The position numbers were made by a program, and so were the translations under genes. Shown piece after piece: positions 1-5,417 of a stretch of DNA of 7,288 bases. This stretch comes from Lachnospiraceae bacterium. GTDB lineage: Bacteria > Bacillota > Clostridia > Lachnospirales > Lachnospiraceae. The stretch is from the NCBI GenBank assembly GCA_017380975.1, contig JAFOCX010000228.1, positions 1 to 7,288 on the forward strand, read 5' to 3'. Numbering within the stretch: position 1 is the stretch's first letter; every line of letters starts with the position of its first letter. The notes below the pieces were generated by a model. That model was given only the letters and a program-made list of their open reading frames with translations. It did no database searches and had not been told where the DNA came from.

Positions 1-480
1 AAGGGTTGCGCGTATTCCGCTTCCCATGGCAAGGAGCGTTTCTGTTTTAGCGAAATCCAGATACAGTCTGGCACGTGCATTTCCGTAGGTTGGCTTTTCC
101 AGAATGCGTGATTCACGATTTCGTTCTGCCAACAGAGGTTTCTTGTCTCCGGTCATGTAGGAAATGGAGCCGGTAGCTTTATCCACCTGGAGGTAGATCT
201 CTCTGGTTTTCATTTCAAGAAGTTTTGGCGCATCGCGATATTTCCATTCCTGAAAATCGCCCAAATCAGCGGCAATCGGAGGGATATTTGCCAAGGAGTC
301 CTCGTCTTTTGCAAAGGAAACGCGGAGAATATTGGTTGCGATCGGACGGATCCGAAGCACACCATAGGTGCTTGGCAGGTAAATGCCATTCGGCTGTTTA
401 TTGATCCATCGAATGGTTCGGTCAGATTTTACATATCCCATCGGTCGGAGCAGATCATTGGACGGCATGGAGCCGAAGGA
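1..480 (-). other. C-terminal extension of the HelD-like protein resembling the N-terminal beta-sandwich of GH31 glycosidases
   Basis: This covers residues about 821-980 of the HelD-like frame. After SFGSMPSNDLLRP comes a run of short beta-like segments: GIYLPSTYGVLRIRPIATNI (853-872), LRVSFAKDEDS, then LEMKTREIYLQVDKATGSIS (908-927) and GDKKPLLAER. It ends with YLDFAKTETLLAMGSG near residue 975. The order of these segments resembles the galactose-mutarotase-like N domain of GH31 alpha-glucosidases and xylosidases, which has a 'YGVLRVR' strand, a 'V.K.TG.I.....GK.LL.E' hairpin and a final 'E.LYGLGE' strand. The similarity is judged from memory of the family. No catalytic GH31 residues are in the window. 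Without a signal peptide the domain should be cytoplasmic, so it could be a non-enzymatic binding module. Confidence 0.55.
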
Positions 481-2940
481 AAAATCGTGCTGGGCAGCAA
501 GTGCACCGGCTTTTGGTCCGCTGGTCACGCCAAAGCTGCGTTCCGGAGCCGTTTTCCCAGTACCGACCGGTGTGAATTTTTTCGAGGAAAGTAATTTTAA
601 TGTGTCCGTTCCTGCATTCTGGTCCGGTCGTTTGACTCTGGAAACTACAACCGCCGGTTTTTTCGAAGCAGAATCGTCGAAAATCTGCGCCTGTTCTTTT
701 TTCTCAGGCTCTGCAAGCAGTCCTGTCAGATTGTCTGTATGCAATACACAAAGTTCATGGAGTGCTCTGGTTGCAGCCACATAAAGAAGCTTTGCGTGAC
801 CATCGTCGACCGGATAATCTTCACAAGAAGGATTCAGGATCAGAACTGCGTCAAATTCCAGACCTTTGGTATATTCGACCGGAAGAACCATGACACCGTT
901 TCCGAATTCAGCCGTTTCCAATGGATCATCCATTAAGTCGAGGAATGGACGGAGCTGATCCGCGGTATATTTGGCAGCGGTCTCGTTGCGGCAAATGATC
1001 GCGATCGTCGCCAACTCTTTTTCCTGCCATTTGCGACAGATATCCGACACTTTTTCCCAAAGACCGGTTTGCTTCTGTGGATATCCATCCGGAGACTTAG
1101 GAAGTTTGTGGATGATTGGTTCCTCACCGTGTCGGATGATGGGTTCTACCGGATACATGGAAAAGGTTCCATGCTGTAAAATCTTCGTTGCGAAATTTGA
1201 AATTTCGACGGTATTACGATAACTCTTTTTCAGGATTCCGAAACTGTCCATCGGATCCTTGATATAGAGTGCTTTCAATTCTTCCCAATCATTGAGGCCG
1301 TAGTCAAAATGAATGTTCTGGGATACGTCACCCATGATGGTGTAGGTGCAGTCCTTGATACAGAATTTCAATGCGCCGTATACCATCATGCCAAAGTCCT
1401 GAGCCTCGTCGATCACCACATGGTGGGCTTCGCTGATGACTTCCGTCTCTTTCACTCGCTTATAAAGGTAAGCAAGTGCTGCCAGGTCATAGACATCGAA
1501 CTCCGTTGTCGGAATATCGACGTGGAATCCTTTTGTATTCTGTTCCAGCAGGAAATCATGGTACAGATCGTAAATGGAACCTTTCCAGGAACGGCCGCCG
1601 TACCAGCCGTGGTACGATTTCAAGATTGCTTTCATTTCTGCTTCCGTATAGGAAACTTCTTTTCCAAGGAATTCATCTTTGATCTTCGTTCTCAAACGTT
1701 CATTGAGCATGTTGATCTTGCTCTGAATGGAGACGGTCGGATTTTCACGGATGTAGCGTTTGATCGCCTCAGAAGACAACAGGAGAACGCGCGGTTCTGC
1801 ACTTGTCTTTTCTTCGTCAGACTCATAAATGGTCACATTGCCTTCGCGCAGATCATGGACGCCGGCCTTTCCGCCAACGATACCTTCTACAAACTGACGA
1901 CGATTGAGGAAGACCGGTTCACAGGAAATCGATTCCTGCTCCAGTTTCTCGCAGAATTGTTCCAGATCACGGAACCAGGAAAGCGTTCCTTTACAGGCAT
2001 TCCGCTTTGCAGCAGAACCTGTTTCGTGTCCTTTTATGCGGTACTGTTTTTCATCCCAGTCTTCATACAGCAGTCGCACGAACAACTGCTCCATGGTCAT
2101 TTGTTTGATCCCGTAAACGTCCAGATCCGGAAGCACGCCGGTAATATAATTCAACAGGATCCGGTTGCTGCCTACGATATAAAAATCCTCCGGTTTAAAC
2201 CGGTCGGCGTAATTGTATAAAATATAAGAAATTCGGTGCATGGCAACGGTCGTTTTACCGGAACCCGCCACACCCTGAACCAGGCAGTTATGGTACGGAC
2301 TCTTTCGAATGATGTCGTTCTGTTCCTTCTGGATCGTAGCAACGATCTCGCCCAGAACCGCCTGCTTGTTTTTTGACAAATAACTGGTCAGCAGGTCGTC
2401 GTTGGCGATGACCTCCGTATCGAACATATTCAGAAGTTTTCCGTCAGCGATCTCATATGTTCGTTTTAACTGTAGGTCAATCGGAAGTTCATGACCTTCC
2501 GGAGCGATATAACTGCATTTCCCTAGCCCGTTTTCATAATAAACATTGGCCACAGGTGCACGCCAGTCAATGACGAGCGGATGTGTTGCATCCTTGGAAA
2601 TACCACATTTTCCGATGTAAAATGCTTCATTGGTGTCTAATGTCTCATCGTAAAAGTCAATGCGTCCGAAATACGGCTTTTTCAATGCGCGCCGGTTGCG
2701 ATCCAGGGTACGATTCTGGAAATCGTACATGGTGTAAGTATTTTCCAGCGTGTTGATCAATTCCGGGTTATCGTCGTGAAAATGCGCCTGCATATCGTCA
2801 ATGTCGGTTCGAAGTGCAGCCACTTCTTCTGCATAACGGTCTACATTTTTTCGGATGATCTCCAGTGTCTCCTTCAGGTGCTGTTCCTCTGCGCGCCTCG
2901 TCTTGCCCGGGAGTTTCTTTTTTGGTGCATCACTACTCAT
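1..2940 (-). CDS. helD: HelD-like UvrD/Rep-family helicase with a C-terminal GH31-N-like extension (3' end outside window)
   Basis: HelD proteins are SF1 ATPases that bind RNA polymerase and free stalled complexes in the cytoplasm. The frame is open for 980 codons and has no stop in the window. The start ATG has AAAGGAG five bases upstream. Residues about 10-95 are charged and helical, as expected for the HelD N-terminal coiled-coil arm, followed by PYFGRIDF and the HelD-typical DWRAPV (125-130). Walker A is GVAGSGKTT (223-231), Walker B is IDEAQDF (510-516), motif III is near MGDVSQ (536-541), motif IV is KSYRN (572-576), motif V is KGLEFD (692-697) and motif VI is VAATRALH (721-728). HelD normally ends soon after motif VI, at roughly 700-780 residues. 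Here a K/S/T/G-rich linker (about 745-820) leads into a beta-rich domain. The helicase call is firm; the role in RNA polymerase recycling is inferred from family. Confidence 0.85.
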   Translation of the reverse strand, partial: MSSDAPKKKLPGKTRRAEEQHLKETLEIIRKNVDRYAEEVAALRTDIDDMQAHFHDDNPELINTLENTYTMYDFQNRTLDRNRRALKKPYFGRIDFYDETLDTNEAFYIGKCGISKDATHPLVIDWRAPVANVYYENGLGKCSYIAPEGHELPIDLQLKRTYEIADGKLLNMFDTEVIANDDLLTSYLSKNKQAVLGEIVATIQKEQNDIIRKSPYHNCLVQGVAGSGKTTVAMHRISYILYNYADRFKPEDFYIVGSNRILLNYITGVLPDLDVYGIKQMTMEQLFVRLLYEDWDEKQYRIKGHETGSAAKRNACKGTLSWFRDLEQFCEKLEQESISCEPVFLNRRQFVEGIVGGKAGVHDLREGNVTIYESDEEKTSAEPRVLLLSSEAIKRYIRENPTVSIQSKINMLNERLRTKIKDEFLGKEVSYTEAEMKAILKSYHGWYGGRSWKGSIYDLYHDFLLEQNTKGFHVDIPTTEFDVYDLAALAYLYKRVKETEVISEAHHVVIDEAQDFGMMVYGALKFCIKDCTYTIMGDVSQNIHFDYGLNDWEELKALYIKDPMDSFGILKKSYRNTVEISNFATKILQHGTFSMYPVEPIIRHGEEPIIHKLPKSPDGYPQKQTGLWEKVSDICRKWQEKELATIAIICRNETAAKYTADQLRPFLDLMDDPLETAEFGNGVMVLPVEYTKGLEFDAVLILNPSCEDYPVDDGHAKLLYVAATRALHELCVLHTDNLTGLLAEPEKKEQAQIFDDSASKKPAVVVSRVKRPDQNAGTDTLKLLSSKKFTPVGTGKTAPERSFGVTSGPKAGALAAQHDFSFGSMPSNDLLRPMGYVKSDRTIRWINKQPNGIYLPSTYGVLRIRPIATNILRVSFAKDEDSLANIPPIAADLGDFQEWKYRDAPKLLEMKTREIYLQVDKATGSISYMTGDKKPLLAERNRESRILEKPTYGNARARLYLDFAKTETLLAMGSGIRATL

Positions 2941-2967
2941 GATTTCTCCTTTACTATACGGTTTGGC

Positions 2968-2996
2968 ACTGTCGGCCCATCCCCTGCCGATACAGT
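2968..2996 (-). repeat. Imperfect dyad in the helD-like gene leader
   Basis: On the plus strand ACTGTCGGC (2968-2976) pairs with GCCG (2986-2989) plus ACAGT (2992-2996). That gives nine base pairs with a two-base bulge and a nine-base loop. It lies 28 bases upstream of the helD-like start, so it would form a hairpin in that gene's 5' leader or serve as a protein-binding dyad. No U-tract follows on either strand, so it is not a classical terminator. A weak minus-strand -10 (TACAAT, 3028-3023) lies upstream, but I see no good -35 for it. Confidence 0.35.
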
Positions 2997-3104
2997 AACG
3001 GTTAATTGGTTGTAGTAAGTATATTGTACTAGAAAAATGGGAAATTACTAGACTTTTATTTTGTAATCTGGTAAACTATACAATGAAGTGTGCGTATAGA
3101 ATGT

Positions 3105-3134
3105 CCGGTGTCAGAATGGGAAATTTGACATCGG
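3105..3134. promoter_or_regulatory. Candidate operator dyad overlapping the creatininase-like gene promoter
   Basis: CCGGTGTCA (3105-3113) and TGACATCGG (3126-3134) are inverted copies that match at eight of nine positions. Their centres are 21 bp apart, about two helical turns, as expected for a dimeric repressor or activator. The right arm overlaps the TTGACA -35 element at 3125-3130, so binding there would be expected to interfere with that promoter. In a transcript from further upstream the same bases could form a nine-pair stem with one G-U. No specific regulator can be named. Confidence 0.4.
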
Positions 3135-3154
3135 TTTTTTACTATTTATATAAT
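3125..3154 (+). promoter_or_regulatory. Consensus sigma-A-type promoter TTGACA-18-TATAAT
   Basis: TTGACA (3125-3130) and TATAAT (3149-3154) are exact consensus hexamers with an 18-bp spacer. The predicted start of transcription is about 3161, which falls at the end of the AGGAGGG ribosome binding site (3155-3161) and only about six bases before the ATG at 3167. A transcript from here would therefore lack its Shine-Dalgarno sequence. An alternative upstream -10, TATACA/TACAAT (3077-3084) with a poor -35 near 3054-3060, would give a normal leader. Confidence 0.6.
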
Positions 3155-3166
3155 AGGAGGGTACTT

Positions 3167-3955
3167 ATGTTTCTTGCTAAAATGAACTACTTAGAGGTAG
3201 AAGAATACCTGAAAAAGAGTGATACGATCGTGATCCCGGTGGGCAGTCTGGAGAACCATGGAAAACACATGCCGCTGGGCACAGACACCATGATCCCGGA
3301 TAAAATTGCAGAGCTCCTTGATGAGAAGTCCGACCTTCTGATCGCTCCGACCATCAACTATGGCGCGACCGATGATCTGGTTGGTTTCCCGGGAACCATC
3401 TCCCTTGGAACAGAGGGCCTGATCTCCCTTCTTCGTACGATCTGTGATCAGTTTTATCGTTACGGATTCCGTCATTTCATGATCCTCAACGGTCACGGCG
3501 GAAACAGCGCAGCGATCCAGGCGGTTGCAATGCACATGTACCGCAAGGGCGCTTACATGGCAAATCTCAATTGGTGGCTGATGGCAGGCCAGATTAATCC
3601 GGAATGGGCAGGCGGCCACGGCGGTGCAGAGGAAACTGCAGGTGTGATGGCAGTAGATCCGAGCCTCATCAAATACGAATACATCGATCTTCCGGAAGCG
3701 ATCCGCAACGACATTTCCGACGAGATTCCGTCCGGCGCATGGACAAGCGTGATCTTCAAAGGCGTTTCTATCCAGATTCCGCGTGAGATCAAAGACATCA
3801 CAGACAACGGCTGGCTGGCACACGGATTCAAGAACGATGCTCCGACAAAAGCAAAACCGGAGTGGGGCACAGAGATGTTAAACAGCGTTGCAGATCTGAT
3901 CGTTGAGTTTGGTGAAGCGTTCGGAAAAGCAGAACTGCCGGAGAGAGTGGAATAA
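3167..3955 (+). CDS. Creatininase-family metal-dependent amidohydrolase
   Basis: The product is 262 residues, the usual length for the creatininase family, whose members use two metal ions to cleave cyclic or linear amide bonds in the cytoplasm. The hallmark motif is VIPVGSLENHGKHMPLGTDT (22-41), with likely ligands E29, H31 and D40. NGHGGN (108-113) supplies H110, and HGGAEET (151-157) is the third conserved acidic motif. Start 3167 is chosen because AGGAGGG lies five bases before it; the in-frame ATG at 3083 has no such site and adds atypical residues. The family also includes creatininase, mycofactocin-type peptidases and formamide hydrolases, so the substrate cannot be assigned. No membrane segment or signal peptide is seen. 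The gene is followed by its own terminator and is divergent from the helD-like gene. Confidence 0.88.
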   Translation: MFLAKMNYLEVEEYLKKSDTIVIPVGSLENHGKHMPLGTDTMIPDKIAELLDEKSDLLIAPTINYGATDDLVGFPGTISLGTEGLISLLRTICDQFYRYGFRHFMILNGHGGNSAAIQAVAMHMYRKGAYMANLNWWLMAGQINPEWAGGHGGAEETAGVMAVDPSLIKYEYIDLPEAIRNDISDEIPSGAWTSVIFKGVSIQIPREIKDITDNGWLAHGFKNDAPTKAKPEWGTEMLNSVADLIVEFGEAFGKAELPERVE

Positions 3956-3965
3956 GACGAATAGG

Positions 3966-4002
3966 AAAAGGCTCGCTGCAAACATCGCAGTGAGCCTTTT
4001 TT
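3966..4002 (+). terminator. Rho-independent terminator between convergent genes
   Basis: A 14-bp stem forms between 3966-3979 and 3987-4000, with one G-U pair, a seven-base loop and a run of six T (3997-4002). It sits 10 bases after the creatininase-like stop. The A-rich left arm gives a weaker U-run on the minus strand, so it may also end the convergent VOC transcript whose stop is at 4019. Confidence 0.9.
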
Positions 4003-4018
4003 GTAACCATTTTATTCA

Positions 4019-4384
4019 TTAATCCGTCGTTCTCTGATATTCCAGTACATACCCATTCGGATCAGAAAAGAAGAATGAATACACCGGAAACTTCGGGTGA
4101 TGCTGTGGGGCACCCTTCAGTCCGATCACAGGGCGAGTCTGGATTGTTTCATACATCGCATCCACATCCGCAATCGTGGGCAGATTAAAGGAAATACACT
4201 GTCCGGTGGCCATAGCACGTTCCGGACCATACTGTACAAATGCCAGATAGCCGTAACCGCAGTCAAACCAGACGGTATTTCCCAGGTCTTTGTAGATCGG
4301 AAGTTCTAAAACAGTTGTGTAATATTCTTTGGTTTCATTGATGTCTTTACATGGAAAGAAAATAACGCTGGATTCTGGTTTCAT
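4019..4384 (-). CDS. Small VOC (glyoxalase/bleomycin-resistance fold) protein
   Basis: This 121-residue protein has the two-half beta-alpha-beta-beta-beta layout of the vicinal oxygen chelate superfamily. The first half is SSVIFFPCKDINETKEYYTTVL then DLGNTVWFDCGYGYLAFV. The second half ends in the typical FFFSDPNGYVLEY (104-116), where E115 is the usual C-terminal metal ligand. H95 and H96 lie just before it. The first-strand position that is often His in metal-binding members is Phe here, so metal use is uncertain. AAAGGAG nine bases upstream and a good promoter support the start at 4384. Members include glyoxalases, dioxygenases and antibiotic-binding proteins, and nothing in the sequence picks one. 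It converges on the creatininase-like gene. Confidence 0.8.
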   Translation of the reverse strand: MKPESSVIFFPCKDINETKEYYTTVLELPIYKDLGNTVWFDCGYGYLAFVQYGPERAMATGQCISFNLPTIADVDAMYETIQTRPVIGLKGAPQHHPKFPVYSFFFSDPNGYVLEYQRTTD

Positions 4385-4415
4385 GGACTGGTGCTCCTTT
4401 CAGTGATATATGATC

Positions 4416-4444
4416 ATTGTATTAAAAAAGTGAAAAGGGGGCAA
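4416..4444 (-). promoter_or_regulatory. Promoter of the VOC gene
   Basis: On the minus strand TTGCCC (4444-4439) and TACAAT (4421-4416) are 17 bp apart. Transcription would start near 4409, giving a leader of about 25 bases that keeps the AAAGGAG site. It is close to, and divergent from, the plus-strand promoter at 4466-4494. Confidence 0.55.
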
Positions 4445-4465
4445 GAGGGAACCGTTAAGATTACC

Positions 4466-4494
4466 TTGTGTATTTCACTGAGATAACTTATAAT
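4466..4494 (+). promoter_or_regulatory. Candidate promoter in front of a structured non-coding region
   Basis: TTGTGT (4466-4471) is followed after exactly 17 bp by a perfect TATAAT (4489-4494). The -35 is weak (three of six). The -10 lies inside a TGAGAT (4479-4484)/ATCTCA (4496-4501) inverted repeat that could be an operator. Transcription would start near 4501, right at the first base of the hairpin cluster, and no gene begins until 4710. Confidence 0.45.
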
Positions 4495-4500
4495 CATCTC

Positions 4501-4582
4501 ACGGCAATTATAGATTCTGTAAGTTCTGCCGTTTCTCGAACCGTTTTGGTTCAATCTATAACATTTCAAGGCCGTATCGGCC
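4501..4582 (+). other. Cluster of overlapping inverted repeats, possible structured RNA or DNA element
   Basis: Four pairings are visible. ACGGCA (4501-4506) pairs with TGCCGT (4527-4532). TTATAGATT (4508-4516) pairs perfectly with AATCTATAA (4553-4561). GAACC (4538-4542) pairs with GGTTC (4548-4552), which abuts the previous arm. GGCCG (4570-4574) pairs with CGGCC (4578-4582) across a three-base loop. The first two interleave, so they are either a pseudoknot or alternative folds. No credible reading frame lies here. This makes up most of the 325-base gene-free stretch 4385-4709. I do not recognise a known riboswitch or RNA family. The remainder, 4583-4662, shows no clear signal. Confidence 0.4.
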
Positions 4583-4662
4583 AGAGATCTAGTTTTGATG
4601 TATCCGAGAGGGGGATGCGCTTATGGGGGTAAAGTGATGTGATTGTTATATTTTGCAACACA

Positions 4663-4691
4663 TTGACACACGTATTAACACGTGTTAATCT
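4663..4691 (+). promoter_or_regulatory. Promoter of hicAB
   Basis: A consensus TTGACA (4663-4668) is followed 17 bp later by TAATCT (4686-4691), a poor -10; GTTAAT at 4684-4689 is an alternative with a short 15-bp spacer. The expected start near 4698 gives a short leader before hicA at 4710. A strong -35 with a weak -10, covered by a palindrome, fits a repressible toxin-antitoxin promoter. Confidence 0.6.
4668..4689. promoter_or_regulatory. Probable HicB operator: 16-bp palindrome and 10-bp tandem repeat
   Basis: ATTAACACGTGTTAAT (4674-4689) is a perfect palindrome inside the hicAB promoter. The same stretch contains the tandem pair ACACGTATTA (4668-4677) and ACACGTGTTA (4678-4687), which match at nine of ten positions with a period of one helical turn. 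HicB antitoxins commonly repress their own promoters through a C-terminal DNA-binding domain, and this hicB encodes such a tail. Confidence 0.6.
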
Positions 4692-4709
4692 AGAGATGAC
4701 AGAGGTAAG

Positions 4710-4892
4710 ATGAAGACACAAGAATTGGTGAAAATTCTACGGAAAAATGGTTGTTATATTAAACGAAATGGGAGTCGGCATGATATTTGGTATAGCGAAT
4801 TATCACAAAAAGAGTTTACCGTGCCTCGGCATAAAGCTGAGATCCCAGTAGGCACTTTAAATAATATTTTAAAAGTTGCAGGTTTAAAATGA
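4710..4892 (+). CDS. hicA: HicA-type mRNA interferase toxin
   Basis: The 60-residue product has the full HicA pattern, a small double-stranded-RNA-binding-like fold that cuts mRNA in the cytoplasm. It starts with TQELVKILRKNGCY, followed by NGSRHDIWY (20-28), where H24 is the expected catalytic histidine, then VPRHKAEIPVGTLNNILKVAGL (38-59). The length is normal and the key histidine is intact, so the toxin looks functional. The ribosome binding site is modest (AGAGG, 4701-4705, four bases before the ATG), weaker than that of hicB, which would favour more antitoxin than toxin. The gene is AT-rich (about 34% GC by hand count), unlike the flanking hydrolase genes. HicB follows after 25 bases in the same transcript. 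Confidence 0.92.
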   Translation: MKTQELVKILRKNGCYIKRNGSRHDIWYSELSQKEFTVPRHKAEIPVGTLNNILKVAGLK

Positions 4893-4917
4893 ATAATAAA
4901 AGTAATAGGAGGTTCAC

Positions 4918-5331
4918 ATGGCAAAATATGCATATCCGGCAATTTTTACACCGGAAGAGGATGGCAGTTATTCCATTAATTTTCCTGATCTGGAAGGATG
5001 TTTCACATGTGGTGATACATTAGAAGACGGACTTGAAATGGCAAGAGATGCTTTGGCCTTGGTTCTGTATGGATATGAAAAGGAAGAGCGTGAAATACCA
5101 AAACCATCGGAATTAACCGCATTTCAGCTGAATGTGGGGGAATTTGTGAATTATGTTGTCTGTGATACGATGGTATATCGAAAACGGAATAGCAACAGGG
5201 CAATTAAGAAAACACTTACCATCCCGGAATGGCTGAATGAAGCAGCGATGGCGATGGAGTTGAATTTTTCTCAAGTCCTTCAAGAGGCATTGTTAATGAA
5301 ACTTCAAATGAAGGAATTGTCAAAAATATAA
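4918..5331 (+). CDS. hicB: HicB-type antitoxin with ribbon-helix-helix-like C-terminal domain
   Basis: This 137-residue protein would bind and block HicA and repress the operon. Residues 1-60 are the partial RNase H-like HicB fold: YPAIFTPEEDGSYSINFPDL, then EGCFTCGDTLEDGLEMARDAL. The tail from about 97 (KKTLTIPEWLNEAAMAMELNFSQVLQEALL) reads as a beta strand plus two helices, typical of ribbon-helix-helix DNA-binding antitoxins. The start has TAGGAGG about five bases upstream (4908-4914), a much stronger site than that of hicA. The gene lies 25 bases after hicA and no terminator is evident after it, so read-through into the serine hydrolase gene is possible. The length is typical for the longer HicB class. 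Confidence 0.9.
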   Translation: MAKYAYPAIFTPEEDGSYSINFPDLEGCFTCGDTLEDGLEMARDALALVLYGYEKEEREIPKPSELTAFQLNVGEFVNYVVCDTMVYRKRNSNRAIKKTLTIPEWLNEAAMAMELNFSQVLQEALLMKLQMKELSKI

Positions 5332-5356
5332 CTTTAGGAAACATTATCAGTATTGC

Positions 5357-5385
5357 TTGTATCTCGCATGCCCTCATGGTAAAAT
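5357..5385 (+). promoter_or_regulatory. Candidate extended -10 promoter of the serine hydrolase gene
   Basis: TTGTAT (5357-5362), a 17-bp spacer and TAAAAT (5380-5385) preceded by TGG (5377-5379) make an extended -10 promoter. Transcription would start near 5392, leaving a short leader with the GAGGG site at 5406-5410. Confidence 0.5.
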
Positions 5386-5410
5386 ACTACTAGCATAAAG
5401 CACGTGAGGG
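5371..5410. repeat. Inverted repeat that includes the serine hydrolase ribosome binding site
   Basis: CCCTCATG (5371-5378) pairs with CGTGAGGG (5403-5410) over eight positions with one G-U, around a 24-base loop. The right arm contains the GAGGG ribosome binding site of the gene at 5418. The left arm lies within the candidate promoter, just upstream of its -10. It can act as a hairpin only in transcripts coming from upstream, such as hicAB read-through. In DNA it could be a pair of regulator half-sites. Confidence 0.4.
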
Positions 5411-5417
5411 AAGTATC

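Noticed and set aside
1309..2220. Plus-strand open frame of 303 codons
   Set aside because: It is antisense to the helicase gene and its translation is rich in His, Phe, Cys and Val with no recognisable motif. The opposite frame holds the Walker motifs.
3083..3166. Longer start for the creatininase-like protein (ATG at 3083)
   Set aside because: The extra 28 residues are not typical of the family, there is no ribosome binding site, and AGGAGGG sits just before the ATG at 3167.
3191..3823. Minus-strand open frame of 210 codons
   Set aside because: It is antisense to the creatininase-like gene and has no ribosome binding site or domain pattern.
4615..4632. Five-codon frame (MRLWG) after a GAGAGGGGG run, as a possible leader peptide
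   Set aside because: The purine run touches the ATG with no proper spacing, and a frame this short is expected by chance.
5401..5406. CACGTG, the core of the hicAB palindrome, also found before the serine hydrolase gene
   Set aside because: A six-base self-complementary word is expected by chance, and the flanks do not match the hicAB operator.
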